Shown here piece by piece: positions 26,559 to 38,095 of a DNA stretch of 64,000 bases (position 1 is the first letter of the stretch; the number at the start of each line of letters is the position of its first letter). The position numbers and the translations under genes were made by a program. Under the pieces are notes generated by a model. That model saw nothing but the letters and a program-made list of their open reading frames with translations. It ran no database searches and was not told the DNA's origin. The stretch lies in assembly GCF_007004655.1 (NCBI RefSeq), contig NZ_ML660091.1, forward strand, positions 307,514 to 371,513, read 5' to 3'. The DNA comes from Exilibacterium tricleocarpae. Its GTDB lineage: Bacteria > Pseudomonadota > Gammaproteobacteria > Pseudomonadales > Cellvibrionaceae.

Positions 26559-27738
26559 CGAGGTCTTGCAGCATCTTGATCACCGCGGCGTTCATCATGG
26601 GCGGACCGCACATATAGTATTCACAATCTTCGGGCGCCGGGTGATCCTTCAGATAATTGTCGTAGAGCACGTTGTGAATAAAGCCGGTCATGCCTTCCCA
26701 GTTATCTTCCGGCTGCGGATCGGACAGGGCGATATGCCAGTCGAAGTTGTCGTTTTCCGCCGCCAGCATATCGTAGTCTTCCTGGTAAAACAGTTCCCGC
26801 AACGAGCGGGCACCATACCAGAAAGACAGTTTGCGCTTGGTCTGCAACCGCTTCAGTTGATCGAAAATATGCGACCGCATCGGCGCCATACCGGCACCAC
26901 CGCCGATAAATACCATCTCGGCATCGGTGTCCCGGGCAAAAAACTCACCGAACGGCCCGTATACAGTGATAGTGTCACCGGCTTTGAGGTTGAATACATA
27001 GGAGGACATCTGCCCCGGCGGAATACCCTGGCTGCCCGGCGGTGGCGTGGCGATGCGGATATTGAATTTGACGATACCCTTTTCTTCCGGGTAGTTGGCC
27101 ATGGAGTAGGCGCGGATGACCGGCTCGGTGATCTTCGACTCCAACTTAAAGAAACCGAATCGTTCCCAGTCGCCCCGGTACTCTTCTTCCACCTCAAAAT
27201 CGCTGTATTTTACATGGTGCGGTGGCGCCTCCAACTGCACATAGCCGCCAGCGCGAAAATCGACGTTCTCACCTTCGGGCAAGCGCAGGGTCAGCTCCTT
27301 GATAAATGTCGCCACATTGGGATTGGACTCGACGGTGCACTCCCACTGTTTGACCCCGAAGACATCCTCGGGCACCTCGATAACCATATCCTGCTTGACC
27401 GGCACCTGGCAGGACAGACGCCAGCCGTCCTGGGCGTCGCGACGGGTGAAATGCCCTTCCTCGGTGGGCAACATGGAGCCACCGCCGGCGCTGATCTTAC
27501 ACTTGCACTGCGCGCAGCTGCCGCCACCGCCGCAGGCTGACGGCAAAAACAAACCGTTACCCGCCAATGTCTGCAGCAATTTGCCGCCGGCGGGAACCTT
27601 GAGGGTTTTCTCGCCGTTGATTTCGATACTGACTTCGCCGGTGTTCACCAGTTGCGCGCGGGCACTCAGGATCACAAACACCAGTGCCAGCACAATGGCC
27701 GTAAACATAATGACGCCGAACACAATCTCGATATTCAT
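26515..27738 (-). CDS. nqrF: NqrF, Na+-NQR subunit F (NADH dehydrogenase)
   Basis: A 407-residue subunit with an N-terminal membrane helix (about 4-27), a 2Fe-2S ferredoxin domain with ligands Cys69, Cys75, Cys78 and Cys110, and a reductase domain with FAD motif RAYSMANYP and NADH site [12 protein letters not shown]. It takes electrons from NADH and passes them to FMN and on to quinone. Length is typical. It is the last of the six nqr genes, 21 bases after nqrE. Confidence 0.98.
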   Translation of the reverse strand: MNIEIVFGVIMFTAIVLALVFVILSARAQLVNTGEVSIEINGEKTLKVPAGGKLLQTLAGNGLFLPSACGGGGSCAQCKCKISAGGGSMLPTEEGHFTRRDAQDGWRLSCQVPVKQDMVIEVPEDVFGVKQWECTVESNPNVATFIKELTLRLPEGENVDFRAGGYVQLEAPPHHVKYSDFEVEEEYRGDWERFGFFKLESKITEPVIRAYSMANYPEEKGIVKFNIRIATPPPGSQGIPPGQMSSYVFNLKAGDTITVYGPFGEFFARDTDAEMVFIGGGAGMAPMRSHIFDQLKRLQTKRKLSFWYGARSLRELFYQEDYDMLAAENDNFDWHIALSDPQPEDNWEGMTGFIHNVLYDNYLKDHPAPEDCEYYMCGPPMMNAAVIKMLQDLGVEEENIMLDDFGG

Positions 27739-27759
27739 GTTTCGTCTTTACCTCGCCGA

Positions 27760-28368
27760 TTACAGGTCGATGCCGCCAAACGACATAAAGCCCAAAGACA
27801 TCAGGCCCACCGTAATAAAAGTAATACCCAGTCCCCGCAGCCCGTCGGGTACGTCACTGTACTTCATTTTTTCACGGATACCGGCCAGCGCGGTGATCGC
27901 CAGCGCCCAACCGACCCCGGAGCCGGCACCAAACACGACGCTCTCGCCCAGGTTGTAGTCGCGCTGTACCATAAACAGCGATGCGCCCAGAATCGCGCAG
28001 TTCACCGTAATCAGCGGCAGGAATACACCCAGCGCGTTGTACAGGGCCGGCACGTATTTATCCAGCACCATTTCCAGAATCTGCACCAGCGCGGCGATCA
28101 CGCCGATATAGCTGATCAGTCCGAGAAAACTGAGGTCCACTTCCGGCAGGCCGGCCCAGGCCAGGGCGCCGTCGGCCAGCAGGTAGGTATACAGCAGATT
28201 GTTCACCGGCACGGTAATGGTCAGTACGACAATCACCGCAATACCCAGCCCCAGGGCAGCTTCGACTTTCTTGGAAATAGCCAGGAAGGTACACATGCCG
28301 AGGAAAAACATCAGCGCCATGTTTTCCGTGAAGATGGCCCTGATAAAAAGGCTTAAATAATGTTCCAC
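27760..28368 (-). CDS. nqrE: NqrE, Na+-NQR subunit E
   Basis: A 202-residue integral membrane protein of six helices. The Cys in [10 protein letters not shown] (Cys26) and in [14 protein letters not shown] are the NqrE share of the 2Fe-2S centre that sits between NqrD and NqrE. Two bases separate it from nqrD. Confidence 0.97.
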   Translation of the reverse strand: MEHYLSLFIRAIFTENMALMFFLGMCTFLAISKKVEAALGLGIAVIVVLTITVPVNNLLYTYLLADGALAWAGLPEVDLSFLGLISYIGVIAALVQILEMVLDKYVPALYNALGVFLPLITVNCAILGASLFMVQRDYNLGESVVFGAGSGVGWALAITALAGIREKMKYSDVPDGLRGLGITFITVGLMSLGFMSFGGIDL

Positions 28369-28370
28369 GA

Positions 28371-29027
28371 TTAAGCCTCCTTCGCCACAGTATTGGCAGA
28401 CATTTTAAAGTCGGGCTCTTCGACCTGGTCTTTCTTCCAGGCGCGGATCGCCCAGATAAACAGGCCGATCAGGAAGAACGCACTGGGCGGCAACAGCAGC
28501 AGGCCGTTGGAGACAAACCAGCCGCCTTCGGTGGCCAGGGGCAGAATTTCGTACCCCATCAACTTGCCGGCGCCAAACAACTCGCGGATCACCGCCAACC
28601 CGATCAGGATGACGCTGTAGCCCAGGCCGTTGCCGATCCCGTCAATGAAGCTCGGCAGCGGTGGGTTTTTCATCGCGAAGGCCTCAGCGCGCCCCATGAC
28701 GATACAGTTGGTGATAATCAGGCCCACAAATACCGACAACTCCTTGCTGATATCGTAGGCTACCGCTTTAAGCACCTCATCCACCAGAATCACCAGGGAG
28801 GCAATAATCGTCATCTGTACAATGATACGAATGCTGTTGGGGATATGGTTGCGCACCAGGGCGACAAAAAAGTTGGAGAAGCCGGTCACCAGGGTCAGTG
28901 CCACACACATCACCAGTGTGACCCGCAAACTGCTGGTCACCGCCAGCGCTGAACAAATCCCCAAAATCTGTAGGGCAATGGGGTTGTCGTTAAAGATCGG
29001 GTTAAACAGGAGTTCTTTTGTCTTCAT
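28371..29027 (-). CDS. nqrD: NqrD, Na+-NQR subunit D
   Basis: A 218-residue membrane protein of six helices, homologous to NqrE and in inverted topology. Conserved Cys in [10 protein letters not shown] and [14 protein letters not shown] complete the intramembrane iron-sulfur centre. An ATG at 29027 has GGAGG about 8 bases upstream; the longer frame uses a TTG one codon earlier. It begins three bases before the nqrC stop ends. Confidence 0.97.
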   Translation of the reverse strand: MKTKELLFNPIFNDNPIALQILGICSALAVTSSLRVTLVMCVALTLVTGFSNFFVALVRNHIPNSIRIIVQMTIIASLVILVDEVLKAVAYDISKELSVFVGLIITNCIVMGRAEAFAMKNPPLPSFIDGIGNGLGYSVILIGLAVIRELFGAGKLMGYEILPLATEGGWFVSNGLLLLPPSAFFLIGLFIWAIRAWKKDQVEEPDFKMSANTVAKEA

Positions 29028-29030
29028 CAA

Positions 29031-29795
29031 TCAGGCCTCCCCTCTTTTCAGGTTGTCGAGAAATTCGGCAAAGCCGTTCTCGCCCAACCAAAACTGAACT
29101 AAATTGTGCACGCCGCGCGCGGTCAGAGTCGCCCCCGACAGCCCATCCACCTCGTAGCGGGCATCGGGGTCGGCCTTACCCTTGACCACTTCAATGGCAA
29201 CACCGCCGTCGTCGCCATACACCTGCTTGCCGGGCCAGGAGGCTTTCCAGTTGGGGTTGTCCACTTCGCCGCCGAGACCCGGCGTTTCACCGTGTTCGTA
29301 AAACCCCAGGCCGACTACGGTATTGAGATCACTGTCCAACGCCAAAAAACCATAGAGCGTCGACCAGAGCCCGTAACCGCGAATGGGAAGAATGATTTTT
29401 TCCAATCCCTGATCACCTTCTACCAGGTACACCTCCGCATACTTCTCAAGGCGGGAAATCTTGGCAATATCGTCATCGGGATTGAGTCGCTCGGACAGCG
29501 CCGGGTCCTTGGCCGCTTTGCGCTGGTCGTATTTGTCCGGGTCCACCGCATCGGTAAACCGGCCGGTGCTCAGGTCCACCACCCGGGTGGTGATCTCGGC
29601 AAACTGCTCTTCGACCGCCACACTCTCATCGCGCATGCCCGCCGCCTGGAGAATATTGCGCTTGAAGTCCTGCGCTTTGTTGGCAACCTGCGCCGGTCTC
29701 AGCAGCACCGCAGCGGTGGAGACCACCACTGAACAGACGAAACACAGTGACACCGCCACCAACATGGTCTTCTTGATCGAGTCGTTGTTAGCCAC
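29031..29795 (-). CDS. nqrC: NqrC, Na+-NQR subunit C
   Basis: A 254-residue subunit with one membrane helix (about 10-32) and a periplasmic domain whose SGAT motif holds Thr223 for covalent FMN, the target of ApbE. A GTG at 29795 with GGAGG 6 bases upstream is the likely start; it overlaps the nqrB stop by eight bases. The open frame extends 36 bases into nqrB. Confidence 0.96.
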   Translation of the reverse strand: MANNDSIKKTMLVAVSLCFVCSVVVSTAAVLLRPAQVANKAQDFKRNILQAAGMRDESVAVEEQFAEITTRVVDLSTGRFTDAVDPDKYDQRKAAKDPALSERLNPDDDIAKISRLEKYAEVYLVEGDQGLEKIILPIRGYGLWSTLYGFLALDSDLNTVVGLGFYEHGETPGLGGEVDNPNWKASWPGKQVYGDDGGVAIEVVKGKADPDARYEVDGLSGATLTARGVHNLVQFWLGENGFAEFLDNLKRGEA

Positions 29796-30990
29796 GGGCA
29801 AGCCTCCGCTTGATATTCGACTGAACGACAAAGTGGTCGATCAGGGGGGCAAATAGATTGGCGAACAGGATGGCCAACATCATACCCTCTGGGAACGCCG
29901 GATTCACTACCCGAATCAGCACCACCATGAAGCCGATCAGCGCGCCGTACCACAATTTACCTGTGTCGGTCATAGAAGCGGACACGGGATCGGTCGCCAT
30001 AAAGATCATGCCAAATGCAAATCCGCCCATCACCAGGTGCCAGTACCAGGGCATACCAAACATGGGGTTACTGTCGACATCGCCGGTGAAGTTAAACAGT
30101 GTCGAGGTAACGAACATGCCGAGCATAACGCCGAGGATGATACGCAGCGACGCGATACGGGTAATGATCAGGAAAAACCCGCCCACCAGAATGGCCAGCG
30201 TCGAGACCTCGCCGATGGAGCCTTGCATTTTACCCAGAAAGGCGTCGAGCCAAGTCATTTGGCTCTGGAGTTCGGCCATGCCCTGGGAGGCGGCAACCGA
30301 CAGGCCCGTCGCGCCGGTATAACCGTCGACGGCAGTCCAAACGGCATCGCCGGACATCTCGGCGGGGTAGGCAAAGAAGAGAAACGCACGCCCGGTCAAC
30401 GCCGGGTTGAGGAAGTTTTTACCGGTGCCGCCAAACACTTCCTTGCCGATCACGACACCGAAAGAGATACCGAGCGCCGCCTGCCACAGGGGCACATCGG
30501 GCGGACAGATCAGGGCAAACAGCACTGAGGTGACAAAGAAGCCTTCGTTCACCTCGTGTCCCCGCACCATGGCGAACAGCACTTCCCAAAAACCGCCCAC
30601 CACAAAGACCACCATATAAAGTGGCAGGAAGTAGGCGGCACCGTGCCACAGGCAATCCCAGACGCTGTTCGGATCGTAGCCGGCAAACAGTTCGATCAAA
30701 CCGCCGCGCCAGCCCTCCACAGCGGCAATGCCCATATCCACCATAATGGTATTGGCCTGCCAACCGAGGTTGTACATGCCGTAGAACATGGCGGGGAAGG
30801 TACACATCCAGACGGTAATCATGATCCGTTTCAGATCCACACCGTCGCGCACATGGGCGGTGGTTTTGGTGACGTCCGAGGGCCGGTAGAAAATGGTGTC
30901 CACCGCTTCGAACAGTGCATACCACTTCTCCCACTTGCCACCTTTGTGAAAATGGGGCTCGATACTGTCGAGATACTTGCGCAACGCCAT
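29788..30990 (-). CDS. nqrB: NqrB, Na+-NQR subunit B
   Basis: A 400-residue membrane protein with about ten helices. GYTGAT (Thr228) is the covalent FMN site; it reads TGAT where many homologues have SGAT. The subunit also binds riboflavin and carries the Na+ path. Three bases separate it from the end of nqrA. Confidence 0.97.
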   Translation of the reverse strand: MALRKYLDSIEPHFHKGGKWEKWYALFEAVDTIFYRPSDVTKTTAHVRDGVDLKRIMITVWMCTFPAMFYGMYNLGWQANTIMVDMGIAAVEGWRGGLIELFAGYDPNSVWDCLWHGAAYFLPLYMVVFVVGGFWEVLFAMVRGHEVNEGFFVTSVLFALICPPDVPLWQAALGISFGVVIGKEVFGGTGKNFLNPALTGRAFLFFAYPAEMSGDAVWTAVDGYTGATGLSVAASQGMAELQSQMTWLDAFLGKMQGSIGEVSTLAILVGGFFLIITRIASLRIILGVMLGMFVTSTLFNFTGDVDSNPMFGMPWYWHLVMGGFAFGMIFMATDPVSASMTDTGKLWYGALIGFMVVLIRVVNPAFPEGMMLAILFANLFAPLIDHFVVQSNIKRRLARG

Positions 30991-30993
30991 GCT

Positions 30994-32337
30994 TTAACCC
31001 TCCTTCTCAATGCGCGTCAGGTTATCGCGTAAAATAGGACCGTATTCGTATTTGCCCGGGCACACATAGGTGCACAGTGCCAAATCCTCTTCGTCCAACT
31101 CCAGGCAGCCAAGCTTTTGCGCCTGTTCCGTGTCGCCGACAATCAGCGCCCGCAGCAGTTGCGTGGGCAAAATATCCAGCGGCATGATGCGCTCGTAGTT
31201 GCCCACCGGCACCATAGCGCGCTCACTGCCATTGGTGGTGGTGGTAAAACTGTACTTCTTATCGGCAAACAGGCTCGACACATAAATACCCATGGTCGAA
31301 AACAGGTCAAAGCCGGCACGCAGGTAATGCATAAAGGGACGGTCGCGCCCCTCGCCGAGCACACTGACCTGGTTGTGATAGCGCCCCAGGTAGGCAAAGG
31401 CACCGCGCGCCGTGCGGCCGCCGAACACCGATCCGGACACCACACGGTTATCGCCCGGGTTGAGTTGCCCGGCGGTGAGTTCCTCCAGATTGGCGCCGAG
31501 GCGGGTGCGCAGCAGTCGCGGCCGCTCCACCGCCGGGCCGGCCAGGGAGATCACCCGATCGGTATAGAGTTTACCGGTGGTGAACAACTTGGCGATGGCG
31601 ATAACATCCTGATAACCGATGGTCCAGACAGACTTGTCAGTGCTGACCGGGTCGAGAAAATGTATATGGGTACCGACATTACCGGCCGGGTGCACGCCGC
31701 CGAATTCGTGGGTCTCGATGCGCTCGTCGCCGCCGGGCGGCAGCTCCGCGCCGGTCGCTTTACACACAAAAACCTTACCCTCGGTAAGCTTACTCAGCAG
31801 CAACAGGCCGTCGGCAAACGCCTGCGGCTGTGCGGCGATCACCCGCTGCGGATCGGCGGCGAGCGGATTGGTATCGATCGCGGTCACAAAAATGGAGTTG
31901 GCAGTGGCCTCGGGGGCCGGCACCTTGCTGTAGGGTCGCGTGCGCAGTGCGGTCCAGAGACCGGCGTTGATCAGATTTTCCCTGATGGTCGCATTGTCCA
32001 GGGTGGCAAGTTGGCCACTGTCGCACTGGGTAAAGTGCTCGGCCTCGTCCCCCTCTACATCGATAACAACAGATTGAAGGACCCGTTTTGCGCCGCGATT
32101 GATGGCGGCTACGGTCCCCGCTGCCGGTGCCGTGTACCTGACGCCGGCGGTCTTTTTATCGGTGAATAACAACTGGCCCAGTTTCACTTTGTCGCCGACC
32201 TGGACCGCCATCGTGGGCTTCATGCCATGGTAGTCGAATCCGATTACGGCGACAGAGCGAACCTTGGGACCCTCTTCGATGGCCTGCTCGGGAGTGCCGG
32301 ATATAGGTAAATCCAAGCCCCGACGGATCTTTATCAT
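30994..32337 (-). CDS. nqrA: NqrA, Na+-NQR subunit A
   Basis: A 447-residue soluble cytoplasmic subunit starting [14 protein letters not shown], with the family's [11 protein letters not shown] and the later [10 protein letters not shown] and [11 protein letters not shown] motifs. It supports quinone binding in the complex. As the first gene, its upstream region should carry the nqr promoter. The order nqrABCDEF-apbE-nqrM is the common one. Confidence 0.98.
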   Translation of the reverse strand: MIKIRRGLDLPISGTPEQAIEEGPKVRSVAVIGFDYHGMKPTMAVQVGDKVKLGQLLFTDKKTAGVRYTAPAAGTVAAINRGAKRVLQSVVIDVEGDEAEHFTQCDSGQLATLDNATIRENLINAGLWTALRTRPYSKVPAPEATANSIFVTAIDTNPLAADPQRVIAAQPQAFADGLLLLSKLTEGKVFVCKATGAELPPGGDERIETHEFGGVHPAGNVGTHIHFLDPVSTDKSVWTIGYQDVIAIAKLFTTGKLYTDRVISLAGPAVERPRLLRTRLGANLEELTAGQLNPGDNRVVSGSVFGGRTARGAFAYLGRYHNQVSVLGEGRDRPFMHYLRAGFDLFSTMGIYVSSLFADKKYSFTTTTNGSERAMVPVGNYERIMPLDILPTQLLRALIVGDTEQAQKLGCLELDEEDLALCTYVCPGKYEYGPILRDNLTRIEKEG

Positions 32338-32839
32338 ACGTCCTCTGCCTAATCACTGGTTGGATAAGGGGCGCTGTGCAGTGAACCCCATGCATCTGCT
32401 CACTCTGGCCCGGTAAGGCGACCAGGTGTCGGTTTGACGGCGGGCGGGCACGCGGCTGTCAGTCAGCCTTTCGGCCCCAAGTTAAAAACCCGTCAAATTT
32501 CGGGGAATATCAGCCAAAACCTGTCCAACAGGTAGCAAAAGTTCCCTAACTAGTGTAGACGACTGCGCCTGGAGCGCACTCACTCTGCGATCAAACCGGC
32601 GCAATTATAAAGATGAGGCTGGCCCCTTACCAGAGCAAAAACGCGATTTTTACTGATTTAGGCGAGTAAAAACCTAAGAATCTCAAGATCTTAGAACGGC
32701 TGGACGGCAAAGTGCTCAGTTGATGATCGAAGCGACAAGGACGAACCGCGAAATCGGCGACTTACCGCTAACAGCCGCGGTCAGCCGCCTTGTCGTGCCA
32801 CACACAACCCAGGCGTGTTTATTAACTCAAAACGCCGGT
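32338..32839. other. Intergenic region upstream of nqrA
   Basis: The 502-base spacer between the nqrA start and the GAPDH stop. It should contain the nqr promoter and a GAPDH terminator. I see A/T-rich stretches near 32600-32690 but no clear promoter pair, no repeat and no believable ORF. Confidence 0.5.
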
Positions 32840-34294
32840 TTATTCGGGCTGGGGGTAGACGTCATAACTGACGCCCGCCATGTCCTCCAGGCAGCGCACC
32901 ACCTGACAGCTGTAGCCGAATTCATTGTCATACCAGCAATAGAGCACCGCATTATTGCCCTCGACGATAGTGGCTTTACTGTCGAATACGCAGGCGTGAC
33001 GGGAACCGACAAAGTCTGTCGACACCACCTCCGGCGAGTTGGTGAAGTCGATCTGTTGCTGCAGGGGCGAGTGCAGCGCCACATCGCGCATATACTCATT
33101 GAGTTCCGCAGCGGTGGTGTCGGCGCCCAAACGCAGGTTCAGAATCGCCATGGAGACATTGGGGACCGGCACGCGGATGGCGTTGCCGGTGAGCTTGCCC
33201 TTCAACGCCGGCAGCGCCTTGGCCACGGCCTTGGCGGCACCGGTCTCGGTGAGCACCATATTCAGTGCCGCACTGCGCCCGCGGCGTTCCCCTTTGTGAT
33301 AGTTGTCGATCAGGTTCTGGTCGTTGGTATAGGCGTGCACCGTCTCCACATGGCCGTGCTCAATGCCGTACTTATCCAGCAGCGCCTTCAGCACCGGGAC
33401 TATGGCGTTGGTAGTGCAGGAAGCGGCCGAGAGGATATTATCCCCCGCCTCGATGTCGCCATTGTTGATGCCGTAGACGATGTTCTTAATATCGCCCTTG
33501 CCGGGCGCTGTCAAAATGACTTTGCCGGCGCCGGGGCACTGCAGGTGCTGATTCAGCCCCTCGGCGTCGCGCCAGGCACCGGTGTTGTCCACGACTATGG
33601 CGTCGTGGATACCGTGCCGGGTGTAATCCACCTCGGCCGGCGAGTTGGCATAGATGACTTTGATCTCATTACCGTTACACACCAGCGTATCGGTTTCCTC
33701 ATCGACCCGAATGGTGCCTTTGAAACTGCCGTGAATCGAATCGCGGCGCAGCAGACTGGCGCGCTTGACCAGATCACCGGCGCCCTTGCCTTTGCGGACC
33801 ACGATCGCGCGCAGTCGCAACACGTCACCACTGCCGGCCTTCTCCACCAGCAGTCGGGTCACCAGCCGCCCGATTCGACCGAACCCGTAGAGCACCACAT
33901 CCTGCGCCTTGGGCAGCGGCTTATGGCTGCTGCCGACAAAGTGCTGCAGCTCATTGGCCACGAAGGCCTCCATATCCAGGCCGTTGGCCTCCTTCATATA
34001 TTTGACGGCCAGTTGACCCAGGTCGATATGGGCGGGGCCGATATTGAGCCGGCTGATGGTTTCCAGAATCGGGTAGCTCTCGAACTCCGACAGTTCGTTG
34101 GCCTCCACCTGGCGCACGAACCGGTGCGCTTTCATGATGTCAATCACCGAGCGATTCACCAGCGGCCGCCCATATATATAGACGGCGACATTGCGCTCGC
34201 GATTGAGTTTGCCAATCATCGGAATCATGGCCTCGGCCAAGGCCTCCCGCTCTTTCCAATCTTTGAAGAAATCATCCGGCTTAGGTCGGTTCAC
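32840..34294 (-). CDS. Glyceraldehyde-3-phosphate dehydrogenase, long form
   Basis: A 484-residue enzyme. About 130 residues of N-terminal extension precede the NAD-binding motif YGFGRIGRL (138-144); the catalytic Cys293 is in SAASCTTNAIVP and the active-site His in the segment HAYTNDQNLID. The ordinary GAPDH is about 335 residues, so this is the long class found next to mfd in Pseudomonas (PA3001). It oxidises glyceraldehyde-3-phosphate; direction in vivo and the role of the extension are not known. The start is a GTG at 34294 after GAAGGG. It is divergent from mfd. Confidence 0.93.
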   Translation of the reverse strand: MNRPKPDDFFKDWKEREALAEAMIPMIGKLNRERNVAVYIYGRPLVNRSVIDIMKAHRFVRQVEANELSEFESYPILETISRLNIGPAHIDLGQLAVKYMKEANGLDMEAFVANELQHFVGSSHKPLPKAQDVVLYGFGRIGRLVTRLLVEKAGSGDVLRLRAIVVRKGKGAGDLVKRASLLRRDSIHGSFKGTIRVDEETDTLVCNGNEIKVIYANSPAEVDYTRHGIHDAIVVDNTGAWRDAEGLNQHLQCPGAGKVILTAPGKGDIKNIVYGINNGDIEAGDNILSAASCTTNAIVPVLKALLDKYGIEHGHVETVHAYTNDQNLIDNYHKGERRGRSAALNMVLTETGAAKAVAKALPALKGKLTGNAIRVPVPNVSMAILNLRLGADTTAAELNEYMRDVALHSPLQQQIDFTNSPEVVSTDFVGSRHACVFDSKATIVEGNNAVLYCWYDNEFGYSCQVVRCLEDMAGVSYDVYPQPE

Positions 34295-34624
34295 AGCATT
34301 ACCCTTCGTGTTTAAGTGGCTTCTCTACATTTTATAGACGTATCTAAAGACGTCATTCAGCCCGCGTCGTTAAGGCCCGCCGCGGCGTTCAATGCCGCAT
34401 TAGTATGATTAGTATGAATAGAGTAGCCGGCCCGACCGCCGTGGGCGGGGGTATTATGGTGACTCAACCAGCGGGACGCAATACAACGGCGGTAAAATCA
34501 CCGCCGGGCGCCGCCGCCGGCCATTTGTATGACAAAGTCGAGGGAATCGACCGCAAGCCGTCCTCAAATGCGCCAAAGGTCAGTACAATAGCCCACCTTC
34601 ATTTGCCGTTATCGATTGTTGTTC
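34295..34624. other. Divergent intergenic region between GAPDH and mfd
   Basis: The 330-base spacer should carry promoters for both directions. An open frame of 90 codons on the plus strand (34405-34677) is low-complexity and overlaps mfd in another frame, so it is rejected. No clear operator was seen. Confidence 0.5.
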
Positions 34625-37600
34625 ATGACGTTATCAAACCCCAGCGCCCCACCCCTGCCCGCCAACGCGGGCGATAAACACCAGTGGGGCCAGTTGCACG
34701 GCAGTGCCCGGGCCCTGGCCCTGCTGTCGGCGGCACGCGCCCACCCCAGTCTCACCCTGATTGTTGCCCCCAACAGCAGCGAAGCCAGCCAGTTGGAAAC
34801 CGAATTGGGGTTTTTTAACGACCGCGACCAGCCGCTGCCTATTCTGCACTTCCCGGACTGGGAAACCCTGCCCTACGACACCTTCTCGCCGCACCAGGAC
34901 ATCATTTCCGAGCGTCTCTACACCCTCTACCAACTGCCGGCGGTGAAACAGGGCATCCTCGTGGTATCGGTGACCACCCTGCTGCAGCGCCTGCCGCCGC
35001 CGGCCTACCTGACCGCCAACAGCCTGGTGCTGCGCTGCGGCCAGCGCTTCGACCTGGCGTTGATGCGCCGGCAGTTGGAGGACAGCGGCTATCGCTGTGT
35101 CGACACCGTCTATGAACATGGCGAATTCGCCGTGCGCGGCGCGCTGGTGGATATCTTTCCCATGGGCAGTGACCTGCCCTATCGGATCGACCTGTTCGAC
35201 GACGATATTGAAACCCTGCGTACCTTTGATCCGGACACCCAGCGCACTATTGATAAAGTCGGGGCCATCGACCTGCTGCCGGCCAAGGAGTATCCGCTCG
35301 ATGCCGCCGGCATCAAGTTCTTCAAGGACCAGTGGCACGCGCGCTTCGATGTCGACCACCGCGCCTGCCCTATTTATCAAGATATCAGCGACGGCATAGC
35401 GCCGCCGGGTATCGAATATTACCTGCCACTGTTTTTCGAACAGTGCGGCACCCTGTTCGACTACCTGCCGGCAGCCACCCTGGCGCTGAGCCTGGGTCGG
35501 CTCGACAGTGCAGCGGAAAATTTCTGGCGCGAGTTAAGCCAGCGTTATGAGAGCCGCCGCGTCGACCCGCAGCGACCGCTGGTCCCGGCGGCGGAAGTAT
35601 TTCTGGGCGTCGGCGACGTATTTGCCGCACTCAAGCGCTACCGCCGCATTCAGGTACAGCAGACGCCACTGGAAACCGGGGTCGGCCGCACCAACTTCGA
35701 CACCGCGCCGCCACCCGCCCTGCCGGTAAACGCCCAGGCGGACCAGCCGTTGGCGGCGCTGGAGGCACAGTTGCTGGACACCCGTAAACGGGTACTGTTC
35801 TGCGCCGAGAGCGCCGGGCGGCGAGAAACCCTGATCGAACTGTTGCAACGCATCACCGTGCAGCCGCAGGTGTGCGATAGCTGGCAGGCGTTCCTGGACG
35901 GCAGCGACGCCGTCGCCATCACTGTGGCGCCGCTGGAAGCCGGCATGGAGTTGGGTACACCGGCCGTGTCACTGATTGCCGAATCACAGTTGTTTGGCGA
36001 CCGGGTGCAGCAGCGGCGCCGGCGCAAGCGCGCCCAGGACAGCAGCGACCAGATCGTCAAAAACCTGACCGAGCTGCGCCTCGGCGCCCCGGTGGTGCAT
36101 GTCGATCACGGCGTGGGCCGCTACCGCGGCCTGCAAACTCTGGATATCGACGGCGAACCCAACGAGTTGCTGATGCTCGAGTACGCCGCCGGCGCCAAGC
36201 TCTACGTGCCGGTCGCCAACCTGCACCTGATCAGTCGCTACAGCGGCGCCGAGGCGGACCTGGCGCCGTTGCACCGCCTTGGCAGCGAACAGTGGCAGAA
36301 AGCCAAACGCAAAGCGGCCGAACAGATCCGCGATACCGCGGCGGAACTGTTGGATATCTACGCCCGCCGCGCTGCCCGCGCCGGCTTCGCGTTCGACGAC
36401 CCCAAAGAGGCCTACCGCAATTTTGCCGCGGGCTTTCCGTTCGAGGAAACCCCCGACCAGCAAAATGCCATTGCCGCAGTCTACGCCGATATGGTTTCGC
36501 CGGCGGCGATGGATCGCCTGGTCTGTGGCGATGTGGGCTTCGGCAAAACCGAGGTCGCCATGCGCGCCGCTTTTATCGCCGTGCAATCCGGCAAACAGGT
36601 GGCCATGCTGGTGCCCACCACACTGCTCGCGCAACAACACTATGAAAATTTCAAAGACCGATTTGCCGATTGGCCGGTCAACGTGGAGGTGCTGTCGCGT
36701 TTCAGAACCGGTCGTGAGAGCACGGCGGTACAGAAAAAACTCGCCGACGGCAAAATCGATATCATTATCGGCACACACAAGCTGTTGCAGTCGGACCTGA
36801 GTTATAAATCGTTGGGGTTATTGATCATCGATGAGGAACACCGCTTCGGTGTGCAGCAGAAAGAACGCCTGAAGTCACTGCGCTCGGAAGTCGATATCCT
36901 CACCCTGACGGCGACCCCGATTCCGCGCACCCTCAATATGGCCATGGCCGGCATTCGCGATCTGTCGATTATCGCCACGCCGCCGGCAAAACGTTTATCG
37001 GTGAAAACCTTCGTGCGCCAACACGACAACGCCCTGGTCAAGGAAGCCATCTTGCGTGAACTGCTGCGCGGCGGCCAGGTTTACTATCTGCACAACGAAG
37101 TCAAAACCATCGACCAGGCGGGCCGCGATCTGCAGGCGCTGATTCCCGAGGCGCGCATCGGCGTCGGCCACGGGCAGATGCGCGAGCGGGAGTTGGAGCA
37201 GGTGATGTCGGACTTCTACCACAAGCGTTTCAATATCCTGGTGTGCACCACCATTATCGAAACCGGTATCGATGTGCCGAGCGCCAATACCATTGTCATC
37301 AACCGGGCGGACAAGTTCGGCCTGGCACAGCTGCACCAGTTGCGCGGGCGGGTCGGGCGCTCCCACCACCAGGCTTACGCCTATCTCCTGACGCCGCAGC
37401 CAAAGGCCATGACAGCCGACGCGGTCAAGCGCCTGGAGGCCATCGCCGAAGCCGAAGACCTGGGCGCCGGCTTTACCCTGGCGACTCACGACCTGGAAAT
37501 TCGCGGCGCCGGCGAACTGCTCGGCGAGGACCAGAGCGGGCAGATGCAGGCGATCGGTTTTTCCCTGTACATGGACATGTTGGATCGGGCGGTCAAAGCC

Positions 37601-38095
37601 ATCAAAGCCGGCAAGACGCCCAATATTGAACAGCCGCTGGACGGCAGTATCGATGTGAACCTGCGAATTCCGGCGCTGATTCCCGATGCCTACCTGCCCG
37701 ACGTACACACTCGCCTGATTATGTACAAACGCCTGGCCAATGCGGAAACCGAAGCGGGCCTGCGGGAACTGCAGGTGGAAATGATCGACCGCTTTGGTCT
37801 GTTGCCCGAGGCCACCAAAAACCTGTTCCGGGTGACGGCGCTGAAACTGCGGGCCCAGCAACTCGGTATCGAGAAATTAGAGGCGTCTGCCGCCGGCGGA
37901 CGGATGGAATTTGCCAGGGATACCCGCGTCGATCCATTGACTATTGTTAAAATGGTGCAAACTCAGCCACAGATTTACCGCCTGGAAGGCGCCAACCATT
38001 TAAAATTCTCGCTCGATATGGAAAATAGCGAGCAGCGTATCGAAACCGTTGACGCTCTCCTCACCCAACTAACGCCGAAGGAAGAGGCCGCATGA
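34625..38095 (+). CDS. mfd: Mfd, transcription-repair coupling factor
   Basis: A 1156-residue ATP-dependent translocase that removes stalled RNA polymerase and recruits UvrA. In order: UvrB-like domains (about 20-450), the RNA polymerase interaction domain with VVHVDHGVGRYRGL, the RecG-like motor (Walker A GDVGFGKTEVAMRAAF, DEEH box in LLIIDEEHRFGV, then TATPIPRT), and a C-terminal TRCF domain. The ATG at 34625 is preferred over a TTG nine bases upstream. It overlaps csiV by four bases. Confidence 0.98.
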   Translation: MTLSNPSAPPLPANAGDKHQWGQLHGSARALALLSAARAHPSLTLIVAPNSSEASQLETELGFFNDRDQPLPILHFPDWETLPYDTFSPHQDIISERLYTLYQLPAVKQGILVVSVTTLLQRLPPPAYLTANSLVLRCGQRFDLALMRRQLEDSGYRCVDTVYEHGEFAVRGALVDIFPMGSDLPYRIDLFDDDIETLRTFDPDTQRTIDKVGAIDLLPAKEYPLDAAGIKFFKDQWHARFDVDHRACPIYQDISDGIAPPGIEYYLPLFFEQCGTLFDYLPAATLALSLGRLDSAAENFWRELSQRYESRRVDPQRPLVPAAEVFLGVGDVFAALKRYRRIQVQQTPLETGVGRTNFDTAPPPALPVNAQADQPLAALEAQLLDTRKRVLFCAESAGRRETLIELLQRITVQPQVCDSWQAFLDGSDAVAITVAPLEAGMELGTPAVSLIAESQLFGDRVQQRRRRKRAQDSSDQIVKNLTELRLGAPVVHVDHGVGRYRGLQTLDIDGEPNELLMLEYAAGAKLYVPVANLHLISRYSGAEADLAPLHRLGSEQWQKAKRKAAEQIRDTAAELLDIYARRAARAGFAFDDPKEAYRNFAAGFPFEETPDQQNAIAAVYADMVSPAAMDRLVCGDVGFGKTEVAMRAAFIAVQSGKQVAMLVPTTLLAQQHYENFKDRFADWPVNVEVLSRFRTGRESTAVQKKLADGKIDIIIGTHKLLQSDLSYKSLGLLIIDEEHRFGVQQKERLKSLRSEVDILTLTATPIPRTLNMAMAGIRDLSIIATPPAKRLSVKTFVRQHDNALVKEAILRELLRGGQVYYLHNEVKTIDQAGRDLQALIPEARIGVGHGQMRERELEQVMSDFYHKRFNILVCTTIIETGIDVPSANTIVINRADKFGLAQLHQLRGRVGRSHHQAYAYLLTPQPKAMTADAVKRLEAIAEAEDLGAGFTLATHDLEIRGAGELLGEDQSGQMQAIGFSLYMDMLDRAVKAIKAGKTPNIEQPLDGSIDVNLRIPALIPDAYLPDVHTRLIMYKRLANAETEAGLRELQVEMIDRFGLLPEATKNLFRVTALKLRAQQLGIEKLEASAAGGRMEFARDTRVDPLTIVKMVQTQPQIYRLEGANHLKFSLDMENSEQRIETVDALLTQLTPKEEAA

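Noticed and set aside
32720..34315. A 531-codon plus-strand frame opposite the GAPDH gene
   Set aside because: It is the antisense shadow of a clearly identified gene; it has no family features.
34405..34677. A 90-codon plus-strand frame before mfd
   Set aside because: Low-complexity, overlaps the mfd start in another frame, no ribosome-binding site.
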